Shown here: piece by piece, positions 1 through 5,121 of the stretch
How the letters are laid out: each line of letters opens with the position of its first letter
Position numbering within the stretch: the stretch's first letter is position 1
Assembly (NCBI GenBank): GCA_015485895.1
Contig: WFSR01000054.1
Span: 1-5,282 of the forward strand
Direction: 5' to 3'
DNA: 5,282 bases
From: Candidatus Microgenomates bacterium
GTDB taxonomy: Bacteria > Patescibacteriota > Microgenomatia > UBA12405 > UBA6130
Notes under the pieces: model-generated
What the model saw: the letters and a program-made list of their open reading frames with translations, nothing else
The model's database searches: none
Told to the model about the DNA's origin: nothing
Translations under genes and position numbers: made by a program

Positions 1-70
1 AAACAAATCCTAAATTCTAATGACCCAAATCCTAAACCCCGACGGACATCGGGGCAAATCCTAATTACCA
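1..70. repeat. AAATCCTAA-type interspersed/heptamer repeat with small hairpin
   Basis: The word AAATCCTAA occurs at 5-13, 27-35, 56-64 and again at 71-79, where the palindromic element begins. Bases 8-35 can be parsed as 7-bp units (TCCTAAA, TTCTAAT, GACCCAA, ATCCTAA). Between copies, 37-54 forms a perfect 6-bp hairpin, CCCCGA/TCGGGG with loop CGGACA. No T-run follows it, so it is not a convincing terminator. The reverse complement TTAGGATTT returns twice at 362-377. No reading frame with protein-like content was seen on either strand. Confidence 0.7.
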
Positions 71-104
71 AAATCCTAATCCGCCAGCTGGCGGACTAAA
101 CAAT
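71..104 (+). repeat. left terminal arm with CCGCCAGCTGGCGG palindrome
   Basis: This 34-nt arm is the exact reverse complement of 337-370. Its core, 81-94, is a perfect 14-nt palindrome centred on CAGCTG, flanked by AAATCCTAAT on the outside and ACTAAACAAT on the inside. A palindrome inside a longer inverted repeat means each arm can also fold on itself. Confidence 0.85.
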
Positions 105-138
105 GTTCAAAATTCAAATGATTAAATATCAAAACCGT

Positions 139-293
139 GTCATTCTGAGCGTTAGCGAAGAATCTAGCGCAGCGCATTAACCCCAACCTGATTAACTCTC
201 ATACATTCGCTCCGCTCGCTAGATCTTTACCCCTACCGAAGGTGGATTTATTTCACCGAAGGGGGGCTTCGTCGCTTCGCTCCTCAGGATGAC
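139..293. repeat. GTCAT(T/C)CTGAG repeat pair, inverted
   Basis: The left copy starts at 139 with GTCATTCTGAGCG and continues with AGCGAAGAATCTAGCG. The right copy reads on the minus strand from 293 as GTCATCCTGAGGAGCGAAGC. Sequences of this type (GTCATTCTGAGCGAAGCGAAGAATCT-like) are a familiar class of interspersed bacterial repeat. The core between them (about 180-270) includes two copies of ACCGAAGG (235-242 and 255-262). No function is assigned. Confidence 0.6.
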
Positions 294-336
294 GAGAAAA
301 GAAATGTTTTGAACATTTGAATTTTGGTCATTTGGT

Positions 337-370
337 ATTGTTTAGTCCGCCAGCTGGCGGATTAGGATTT
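337..370 (-). repeat. right terminal arm with CCGCCAGCTGGCGG palindrome
   Basis: This is the exact inverted copy of 71-104, with the 14-nt palindrome at 347-360. Immediately outside it, TTAGGATTT continues as a second copy (369-377), mirroring the AAATCCTAA repeats outside the left arm. Confidence 0.85.
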
Positions 371-393
371 AGGATTTTGATATTGTTTGTAAT

Positions 394-414
394 TTGGTGC
401 TTGGCACTTGGAAT
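394..414 (+). repeat. TTGG-type heptamer tract, 3 units
   Basis: There are three consecutive 7-bp units: TTGGTGC (394-400), TTGGCAC (401-407) and TTGGAAT (408-414). The second unit also supplies a possible -35 hexamer for gltX (TTGGCA, 401-406), so the repeat may double as promoter sequence. Confidence 0.65.
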
Positions 415-441
415 TTAAAAAGATACATTGTTTGTTACAAT
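401..441 (+). promoter_or_regulatory. gltX promoter region (leaderless candidate)
   Basis: There are two overlapping readings. (a) An extended -10, TG-T-TACAAT, with the hexamer at 436-441. The expected start is about 447-448, at the ATG itself, so the mRNA would have no leader. A -35 at normal distance is not obvious. (b) TTGGCA (401-406), a 17-bp spacer, and TACATT (424-429), with a start near 436 and a leader of about 10 nt. No Shine-Dalgarno sequence lies before 447 in either case. Confidence 0.5.
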
Positions 442-446
442 AAAGC

Positions 447-2147
447 ATGACTAACAAGGAATGGCAAGAATTAGCTGACCTGTTGGTGCCCGAAAAAACA
501 CCCTCTTTAGCCGAATTGGAAAAGCGTTATCCACTGCGGCAATTGCCCCGCCAAGCTTGGGTCACCCGGATTGCCCCCAGCCCGACTGGTTTTCCTCATT
601 TTGGTTTCCTTTACACCGCCTATATTAATTTTCGCCTTGCCCGGCAGACTGGCGGCAAGTTTTTGCTGCGCATCGAAGATACCGACAAAAAACGGGAGGT
701 AGCCGGCGGCCGGGAATTAATTATTGCCACTCTCAAAAAAATGGCTATTTCGGTTGATGAGGGCCCTCAAAAAGGTGGCCGCTACGGCCCCTATATCCAA
801 AGCCAGCGGCGGGAAATTTATCTGGCCGTTATCAAAGAGCTTATCCGCCGCGGTTTTGCTTATCCTTGTTTTTGTACCCCCCAAGAGCTGGCAGCAATGC
901 GCCGCCAACAACAAGCTCAGGGAATCCAACCCGGCTATTACGGTTCGTGGGCCCGTTGCCGCCATCTTGGTCTGGTAGTCATCAAAAAGAAATTGGCTCG
1001 GGGGCAAAAATTTGTCATCCGCTTTCGGGCGCCGGAAAATGCTTCGGCGCTAAAAATAACCGACCTCATCAAAGGCCCCTTAACTTTCCCGGCTAACCAA
1101 ATCGATTATATCCTTTATAAATCGGACGAGCACGGCCTTACCCTGCCGGTTTACCACCTGGCGGCGACGGTTGACGACCATTTCCAGCGGATTAGTCATG
1201 TCATTCGCGGTGAAGAGTGGCTTTCCTCGCTGCCGCTCCACTGGCAAATTTACCAGGCTTTAGGCTGGCGGCCACCCCAATTCGGCCATCTGGCCCCGGT
1301 GATGAAATTAGACCAGGGCAAAAAGCGCAAACTAAGCAAGCGGCTCGATCCCGAGGCTGACGCCCGCTATTACTGGCGCCAAGGCATCCCTCCGGTCGCC
1401 ATTAAAGCCTACATTCTCCGCCTTAGTGACGCCCGTTTTGACGATTGGCGCCGGGCCCATCCCCGCCAGTCGCTAGCCCATTTCCCTTTGCAAATCAAGC
1501 ATTTGGCCCACAGCCGGGGCCCGCTTTTCGACATGACCAAACTCCAGCAACTGGCCCGTAATGAAATCCATCGCCTTTTGCTTACCAACCCCCGCCGCGT
1601 TTATCGGGCTATTCTTAGCTGGGCCCAAGAATTTGCCCCTGATTTTGCCGCTATTTTTGGCCGCCGGCCAGCCTATTCCCTAAGGGTCATCCAAATTGAA
1701 AAAGAAAGCCGCAAAGACATTAGCCAATGGCAGGATGTGCCTAATGTTTTTGCCTATTTTTACGATGAATTATACCAGCCACCTAATTGGAAGGAGGATC
1801 TCCCCGAGCGGGTTGACTTAGCTATGGCCAAGAAAATTCTCCTTGCTTTTCAACAAAAATTTTCCGGCCGGGAAACGGCGGCTAGCTGGGAAAAGAAAAT
1901 GCGCCAATTGGCGGCCGATTTAGGCTATGCCGCCCGGGCCGCTGATTGGCGAAAGAGTCCTGCCCAATATCAGGGCCATGTTGGCGATGTGGCTACTGTA
2001 ATCCGTTTGGCCCTCACCGGCCGCCGCCAAGCTCCCGATCTTTACCAAATTGCCAAAATTCTTGGTTGGCCACGGGTTATTAGGAGAGTAAATAAGAATG
2101 CTTTTCTACCTAATGCGGGGAAAAATCGGAGAAAATGCGGAGATTAG
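447..2147 (+). CDS. gltX: glutamyl-tRNA synthetase (long, Clostridia-type form)
   Basis: This is a cytoplasmic class I aminoacyl-tRNA synthetase that joins glutamate to tRNA-Glu using ATP. The 566-residue product opens with a 40-residue extension containing YPLRQLP, typical of the long GltX form, followed by RIAPSPTG (41-48). The HIGH-box equivalent is HFGF (51-54), then LRIEDTD (74-80). A zinc knuckle is complete: C141-x-C143 and C171-x-H173. HVIRGEEWL (251-259) leads to the KMSKS equivalent KLSKR (295-299). The C-terminal part is the helical anticodon-binding region, ending with GDVATVIRLALTGR (513-526) and a basic tail. The usual short GltX has about 470-500 residues. If the genome lacks GlnRS, the enzyme would also charge tRNA-Gln, for correction by GatCAB; the sequence here does not decide this. 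The ATG at 447 keeps the conserved extension and has a -10 directly upstream. GC content is above 50% in sampled lines. Confidence 0.96.
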   Translation: MTNKEWQELADLLVPEKTPSLAELEKRYPLRQLPRQAWVTRIAPSPTGFPHFGFLYTAYINFRLARQTGGKFLLRIEDTDKKREVAGGRELIIATLKKMAISVDEGPQKGGRYGPYIQSQRREIYLAVIKELIRRGFAYPCFCTPQELAAMRRQQQAQGIQPGYYGSWARCRHLGLVVIKKKLARGQKFVIRFRAPENASALKITDLIKGPLTFPANQIDYILYKSDEHGLTLPVYHLAATVDDHFQRISHVIRGEEWLSSLPLHWQIYQALGWRPPQFGHLAPVMKLDQGKKRKLSKRLDPEADARYYWRQGIPPVAIKAYILRLSDARFDDWRRAHPRQSLAHFPLQIKHLAHSRGPLFDMTKLQQLARNEIHRLLLTNPRRVYRAILSWAQEFAPDFAAIFGRRPAYSLRVIQIEKESRKDISQWQDVPNVFAYFYDELYQPPNWKEDLPERVDLAMAKKILLAFQQKFSGRETAASWEKKMRQLAADLGYAARAADWRKSPAQYQGHVGDVATVIRLALTGRRQAPDLYQIAKILGWPRVIRRVNKNAFLPNAGKNRRKCGD

Positions 2148-3139
2148 ACAACCCGGTTTAGCTTCTGGCCGGCCAAAAAGGCCTCGATATTAGCGGCGGT
2201 GGTTTTTATGATCCGTTCAATGGCTTCGTGGGTATTGAAGGCATTGTGGGGAGTAATGATGACCCGGGGGTGTTCGCGGAGAAGGTGAGCGGTAACCAAC
2301 TCGGCTAACTTTTCCCGAGAAACATACTGGTCAAAAAGGGCCTGGGGATCATCAAGAATCTCTTCTTCTTCCAAAACATCCAAGCCGGCGCCGGCAAGAA
2401 TTTTATGATTAAGAGCCCAGAGGATGGCCTCACTTTCGACAATCGGGCCGCGGGCGGTATTGATAAGATAAGAGCCAGGCTTCATCAGCTTGATATTCTG
2501 GCGGTTAATGAGGTGGTGAGTTTGCCGGGTGAGGGGCAGGTGAATAGTAACAATATCACTTTCCCGGAGGCAGGTTTCCAAATTAACGCGGCGGTAGTGC
2601 CAGCGTTTTTCCAAATCAGGGTGAGGATGGCGGGTTACTCCCAAAACCTTCATTCCAAAGGCCCGGCCATAGCGGACCATATATTGGCCGATGTGGCCGA
2701 CACCGATAACTCCCAAAGTCTTGCCGCGGAGGTCAAAGCCGGTGAGCCCGGCTGGAGAAAAGCCACCCTCACGGACCCGTTCGGCCGCCGCCAGCAACTG
2801 CCGGCTAAGGGCAAGAATAAGGCCAAAAGCATGTTCGGCAACGGTGTTTTCCCCGTAGGAAGGGACATTGGCCACGGCAATCTTTTTCCGGCGGCAGTAA
2901 TCAAGATCGATGTGATCAAAGCCGGTGGACCGGGTGGCAATCATTTTTAGCTTGGGAAGCTGGCGGAGAATTTTTACCGAAAGATCGGAATAAATGAAGG
3001 TGGAAATAATTTCATAGTTGCTGGCGGCGGCCAGATGGTGTTCCACTTCTTGGGGGAAAATATCAGCCCCTAACCGGGCGGCATACTTTTCTAAAATAGC
3101 TGCCTCCCATTCTTGGACCTCAAAAAAACCAATTCTCAT
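2144..3139 (-). CDS. D-isomer-specific 2-hydroxyacid dehydrogenase (D-lactate dehydrogenase-like)
   Basis: This is a cytoplasmic enzyme of the family that interconverts 2-oxoacids and D-2-hydroxyacids with NAD(P)H. The 331 residues are of normal family length. The split substrate domain covers about 1-105 and 300-331, with the substrate loop STGFDHIDL (71-79). The Rossmann domain carries GVGHIG (146-151). The catalytic triad is complete: R230 in NTARG, E259 in the DVLEEEE stretch and H298 in TPHNAF. At the end of the second strand, where NAD-specific members have Asp, this protein has T169-R170-H171 (VTRHPHP). That resembles the NADP-binding GRQPRP of glyoxylate/hydroxypyruvate reductase, so NADPH use is inferred. 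The segment 257-291 is a long charged insertion before the His motif. D-lactate, glyoxylate and hydroxypyruvate are all possible substrates. The stop codon overlaps the gltX stop on the other strand. Confidence 0.92.
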   Translation of the reverse strand: MRIGFFEVQEWEAAILEKYAARLGADIFPQEVEHHLAAASNYEIISTFIYSDLSVKILRQLPKLKMIATRSTGFDHIDLDYCRRKKIAVANVPSYGENTVAEHAFGLILALSRQLLAAAERVREGGFSPAGLTGFDLRGKTLGVIGVGHIGQYMVRYGRAFGMKVLGVTRHPHPDLEKRWHYRRVNLETCLRESDIVTIHLPLTRQTHHLINRQNIKLMKPGSYLINTARGPIVESEAILWALNHKILAGAGLDVLEEEEILDDPQALFDQYVSREKLAELVTAHLLREHPRVIITPHNAFNTHEAIERIIKTTAANIEAFLAGQKLNRVV

Positions 3140-3145
3140 TATCTA

Positions 3146-3174
3146 AGGATAGAAAAAAATTGGCTGGGTGTAAA
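3146..3174 (-). promoter_or_regulatory. sigma70-like promoter of the dehydrogenase (leaderless candidate)
   Basis: On the minus strand, TTTACA (3169-3174) is followed by a 17-bp spacer and TATCCT (3146-3151). The standard -10 to +1 distance puts the start at 3139, which is the A of the ATG. No Shine-Dalgarno sequence is present between the -10 and the ATG, and only 6 bases separate them. Confidence 0.55.
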
Positions 3175-3180
3175 GGAAAG

Positions 3181-3225
3181 AATGGAGCTAGGAACTAGGA
3201 ACTAGGAACTAGGTAAGAAAAGGGC
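3181..3225. repeat. left copy of words repeated in inverted form beyond the methyltransferase
   Basis: Bases 3181-3200 are the exact reverse complement of 5021-5040 (20 nt), and 3212-3225 of 5054-5067 (14 nt). In addition, 3243-3253 matches the reverse complement of 5047-5057. The words occur in a different order on the two sides, so this is not a simple terminal inverted repeat. Both spacers around the two-gene module share the same repeat words in opposite orientation. Confidence 0.75.
3188..3213 (+). repeat. CTAGGAA heptamer tandem, 3.7 units
   Basis: There are three perfect 7-bp CTAGGAA units (3188-3194, 3195-3201, 3202-3208) followed by CTAGG (3209-3213). The tract lies just upstream of the dehydrogenase promoter. 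Confidence 0.9.
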
Positions 3226-3249
3226 TAAGGGCTAGGGGCGAAGGGCGAA
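3222..3249 (+). repeat. GGGC-type heptamer tandem, 4 units
   Basis: There are four contiguous 7-bp units: GGGCTAA, GGGCTAG, GGGCGAA and GGGCGAA. The unit sequence differs from the neighbouring CTAGGAA tract but the period is the same. Confidence 0.85.
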
Positions 3250-3290
3250 GAAAATTAAAAATGAAAAGTGAAGAAAAGCCCTAAAAGGCT

Positions 3291-3314
3291 GCTAAAGGCT
3301 GAAAGCTGAAGGCT
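3291..3314 (+). repeat. GCTRAAR heptamer tandem, 3.4 units
   Basis: The units are GCTAAAG (3291-3297), GCTGAAA (3298-3304) and GCTGAAG (3305-3311), then GCT. This is the third distinct 7-bp family in the 271-bp spacer. The rest of the spacer (3250-3290) is A-rich and shows no gene. Confidence 0.8.
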
Positions 3315-3373
3315 CTTATAAGGAAAAGGTTAGTGTGATGAAGCACTTAGTTTCACAACGTTTTGGAAAAAAT

Positions 3374-3404
3374 TTGTTATATTTGTAAAGATGAGTGGTA
3401 AAAT
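3374..3404 (+). promoter_or_regulatory. promoter of the AT-rich two-gene module (leaderless candidate)
   Basis: An extended -10, TG-G-TAAAAT, has its hexamer at 3399-3404, which places +1 at 3411, the A of the ATG. A weak -35, TTGTTA (3374-3379), has a long 19-bp spacer, but the TGn extension can compensate. A second -10-like hexamer, TATATT (3378-3383), would start transcripts near 3390, just before a 7-codon ORF. No Shine-Dalgarno site is seen. Confidence 0.5.
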
Positions 3405-3414
3405 GAAAAAATGA
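3391..3414 (+). CDS. possible 7-codon leader ORF (MSGKMKK)
   Basis: ATG at 3391 opens a 7-codon frame whose TGA (3412-3414) overlaps the next start as ATGA. It would be translated only if transcription begins at the upstream -10 (TATATT, start near 3390), and in that case its ATG would also lie almost at the 5' end. Translation ending on ATGA could couple to the downstream gene. A frame this short can arise by chance in A-rich sequence, so support is weak. Confidence 0.2.
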   Translation: MSGKMKK

Positions 3415-4070
3415 ATAATGAGTTAACAACAATAATAAAACTTTATGCAACAGCTCCTGATCGCAAATTAAATAATTATCTCTTAGATAAATCTAAAAAC
3501 AACCTAATAGCTGTTTTGGTGGACCTTATTACTATGTATATAAACGATAAGAATTCGTCTACCCTAAGGGAACTTCTTACGGTAACATTAGCCGGCTACA
3601 AACATACAGAAGGGAAAACTGGTTACAACGGCTATCGGCAAAGTGTTTATGGTAAGCCGCTAATGTGTGAGGCTAAACCCAAAAATGTAGAAAATGGTAA
3701 GAAGCGCAAGTTAAATGGCGGTGGCAATTTTACAGACTATACTTTTAGTCGGCTGGAACGGGATTTAGGGGCAAATTTAAATATGTTAGTAAGCGGCTTT
3801 GTAAACGGCAAATTAATCTATATATTAGAATTCCCTTTTAATTGTGAGACTTTTGTGGCCAAGCTAAGACAACAATTAAGCAAGAGATTTCCCAAGGGAG
3901 ATGTTGTTGACCAATTTCTTAGAAGCGCAAGTTTTAGCTATAGGGATTTTATAAAGTGTAATGGGCTAAAGGTTATTTTTTGTTTGAAGAAATCCGAGCT
4001 TAAGAAGTATAAGAATAGTATTGTGGGTGAGTTTTATGAGTTTTTGGTAAATGGAACCCCGCATGCTTAA
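3411..4070 (+). CDS. unrecognised protein, candidate type II restriction endonuclease
   Basis: I do not recognise this 219-residue family with certainty. The most distinctive block is residues 72-117: YNGYRQSVYGK, then LMCEAKPKN (84-92) with E87-x-K89 at the end of a hydrophobic strand, then LNGGGNFTDYTFSRLERD (101-118). An ExK on a strand with nearby acidic residues (E67, D109) fits a PD-(D/E)XK nuclease core. A beta hairpin follows (LNMLVSGFVNGKLIYILEFPF, 123-143), and the C-terminus is basic. There is no signal peptide or membrane segment. The start of the downstream methyltransferase lies inside its last codons, so they are surely co-expressed, and a solitary gene next to an SPPY methyltransferase is typically its cognate endonuclease. 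That role is inferred from context. Base composition is AT-rich (about 27-37% GC in sampled lines) compared with gltX, suggesting acquisition. Another DNA-binding accessory role is possible. Confidence 0.85.
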   Translation: MNNELTTIIKLYATAPDRKLNNYLLDKSKNNLIAVLVDLITMYINDKNSSTLRELLTVTLAGYKHTEGKTGYNGYRQSVYGKPLMCEAKPKNVENGKKRKLNGGGNFTDYTFSRLERDLGANLNMLVSGFVNGKLIYILEFPFNCETFVAKLRQQLSKRFPKGDVVDQFLRSASFSYRDFIKCNGLKVIFCLKKSELKKYKNSIVGEFYEFLVNGTPHA

Positions 4071-4968
4071 AAAGTTTTTGGACAAGATTATTTGTGGTGA
4101 TGCGCTTCGGGTTCTAAAGAAATTACCCAGCAACAGCATCGATATGGGAGTAACCTCCCCACCATACAACAAGAGAGAAAATAAGAAAGGGTGGTTGGTA
4201 GATAAGGTCGTGTATAAGGGGGCTACGGATAATTTACCGGAAGCGAAATATCAAGAGTTGCAGATAAAAGTATTAAATGAGCTTTATAGGGTTGTAAAAC
4301 CCGGAGGGTCATTTTTTTATAATCACAAAATTAGATGGGAAAAAGGATTGATGCTTCACCCAATGGATTGGCTGAGGAAAACAAAGTGGGTTATTAGACA
4401 AGAAATAATATGGGACAGGAGGATAGCTGCTAATATTAGGGGATGGCGATTTTGGCAAGTAGAAGAAAGAATTTATTGGTTATATAAGCCTAAGCGAGGG
4501 AATATTATTGGCGACGAGTTAAGATCTAAGCATGCTTTATTAACTTCAATTTGGAGATTCCCGCCAGAAACCAATAATCCCCACCCTGCTCCTTTCCCTT
4601 TGGCATTACCCTTACGAGCAATTTATTCCATTATGGATAATAAAAAGGGTGGACTGGTAATTGATCCTTACTGTGGGAGTGGTACGACTTTGGTAGCTGC
4701 CAAGATTTTGAAACATCACTATCTGGGAATAGATATTTCGGCGGATTATGTTAAATACGCGCGCGAAAGATTAAAAAGATTGTCGGAAGAGAAGGGTGTG
4801 ATAGAAGAATTATCCAAACATGTGGTTAAAAAAACTTTTAAGGAGAGGAAGCAACGGAGAGAATTTGTGGGAAGATATAGGAAAATGGAAGCAGACAAAC
4901 AACCAGATACCTGGTTCGACTATCTAGCAAGGCGCGATTTGCTAGCGGGGTCCAAGGCGACTAATTAA
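4051..4968 (+). CDS. site-specific DNA methyltransferase, beta class, SPPY type (probable N4-cytosine)
   Basis: The 305-residue product transfers a methyl group from S-adenosylmethionine to a base in duplex DNA. Motif order is that of the beta class: IICGDAL (13-19), catalytic motif IV TSPPYN (35-40), a variable target-recognition part, HPAPFPLALPLRAI (178-191, motif X region), then SAM-binding motif I DPYCGSGTT (205-213) and motif II GIDIS (226-230). SPPY rather than DPPY favours N4-cytosine over N6-adenine, though exceptions exist. Residues 87-145 (GSFFYNHKIRW, IIWDRR, RFWQVEERIYWL) are the usual conserved middle. The tail (about 240-305) is highly charged. ATG at 4051 overlaps the preceding gene by 20 bp. 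A second ATG at 4063 removes only MEPR and gives an 8-bp overlap, so the true start may be either. The recognition sequence cannot be read from here. It is AT-rich like its partner. Confidence 0.93.
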   Translation: MEPRMLKKFLDKIICGDALRVLKKLPSNSIDMGVTSPPYNKRENKKGWLVDKVVYKGATDNLPEAKYQELQIKVLNELYRVVKPGGSFFYNHKIRWEKGLMLHPMDWLRKTKWVIRQEIIWDRRIAANIRGWRFWQVEERIYWLYKPKRGNIIGDELRSKHALLTSIWRFPPETNNPHPAPFPLALPLRAIYSIMDNKKGGLVIDPYCGSGTTLVAAKILKHHYLGIDISADYVKYARERLKRLSEEKGVIEELSKHVVKKTFKERKQRREFVGRYRKMEADKQPDTWFDYLARRDLLAGSKATN

Positions 4969-5014
4969 TAGAATTTTGGACTACTAAGTGTTCATATTCA
5001 TTTGAAACTCAACA

Positions 5015-5040
5015 CCTAGCTCCTAGTTCCTAGCTCCATT
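5015..5040 (-). repeat. CCTAGYT heptamer tandem, inverted relative to 3188-3213
   Basis: The units are CCTAGCT (5015-5021), CCTAGTT (5022-5028) and CCTAGCT (5029-5035), then CCATT. The reverse complement reads AATGGAGCTAGGAACTAGGA over 5021-5040, identical to 3181-3200. Confidence 0.85.
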
Positions 5041-5046
5041 TTTCAC

Positions 5047-5067
5047 TTTCTTCGCCCTTTTCTTACC
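5047..5067 (-). repeat. inverted copy of GGTAAGAAAAGGGC / GGGCGAAGAAA words
   Basis: The reverse complement of 5054-5067 equals 3212-3225, and that of 5047-5057 equals 3243-3253. In the left spacer these two words are separated by the GGGC heptamer tract, whereas here they overlap on a single GGGC. This is as expected if copies of the tandem unit had been lost here or gained there. Confidence 0.7.
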
Positions 5068-5070
5068 AAG

Positions 5071-5114
5071 TTCAAGTTCCAAGTCCCAATTTGTTGTTAG
5101 TTGTTAGTTGTTGG
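5071..5114. repeat. two further heptamer tracts (YYCAAGT and TTGTTAG)
   Basis: TTCAAGT (5071-5077), TCCAAGT (5078-5084) and CCCAATT (5085-5091) are followed by TTGTTAG (5094-5100), TTGTTAG (5101-5107) and TTGTTGG (5108-5114). The tracts end a few bases beyond the stop codon of the minus-strand fragment at 5122. No terminator-like hairpin with a T-run was seen in 4969-5121. Confidence 0.75.
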
Positions 5115-5121
5115 TTGGCAG

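Larger units (their letters stand above)
71..370. repeat. about 300-bp imperfect palindromic element (possible MITE-like or nested repeat)
   Basis: The two ends are exact 34-nt inverted copies (71-104 and 337-370). Moving inward, 108-120 is an exact 13-nt inverted match to 314-326. Next, GTCATTCTGAG (139-149) pairs imperfectly with CTCAGGATGAC (283-293). Innermost, ATCTAGCG (162-169) pairs with CGCTAGAT (217-224). The arms are therefore nested and colinear, so the whole unit could fold into one long interrupted hairpin or cruciform. It has no coding capacity, so if mobile it would need an enzyme supplied elsewhere. It could instead be a stack of separate interspersed repeats. It ends about 75 bp before gltX. 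Confidence 0.7.

Noticed and set aside
37..54. Hairpin CCCCGA/TCGGGG as a rho-independent terminator
   Set aside because: The stem is followed by CAAATCC rather than a T-run on the + strand and has no adjacent gene end in the window; better read as part of the repeat.
1..79. AAATCCTAA copies as a CRISPR array
   Set aside because: Repeats are 9 bp at irregular spacing (22, 29 and 15 bases), far from the 24-40-bp repeats with uniform spacers, and no cas gene is present.
81..360. CAGCTG centres of the palindromes as the target of the methyltransferase (PvuII-like)
   Set aside because: The class (beta, SPPY) would allow it, but the candidate nuclease shows no resemblance to PvuII that I can see, and specificity cannot be read from the sequence.
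717..1096. Three open frames of 76-96 codons on both strands inside gltX
   Set aside because: All overlap the zinc-knuckle and catalytic region of a clearly real gltX and read as out-of-frame shadows.
2405..2950. 181-codon open frame on the + strand
   Set aside because: It lies wholly antisense to the dehydrogenase, which has complete catalytic and cofactor motifs; the + product has no recognisable motif.
3966..4172. 68-codon minus-strand frame across the junction of the two AT-rich genes
   Set aside because: It is antisense to two well-supported overlapping genes and has no motif of its own.
3181..5040. Simple transposon with terminal inverted repeats around the two-gene module
   Set aside because: The inverted words are in a different order on each side, no transposase is present, and the words look like general spacer repeats; kept only as a recombination hypothesis.
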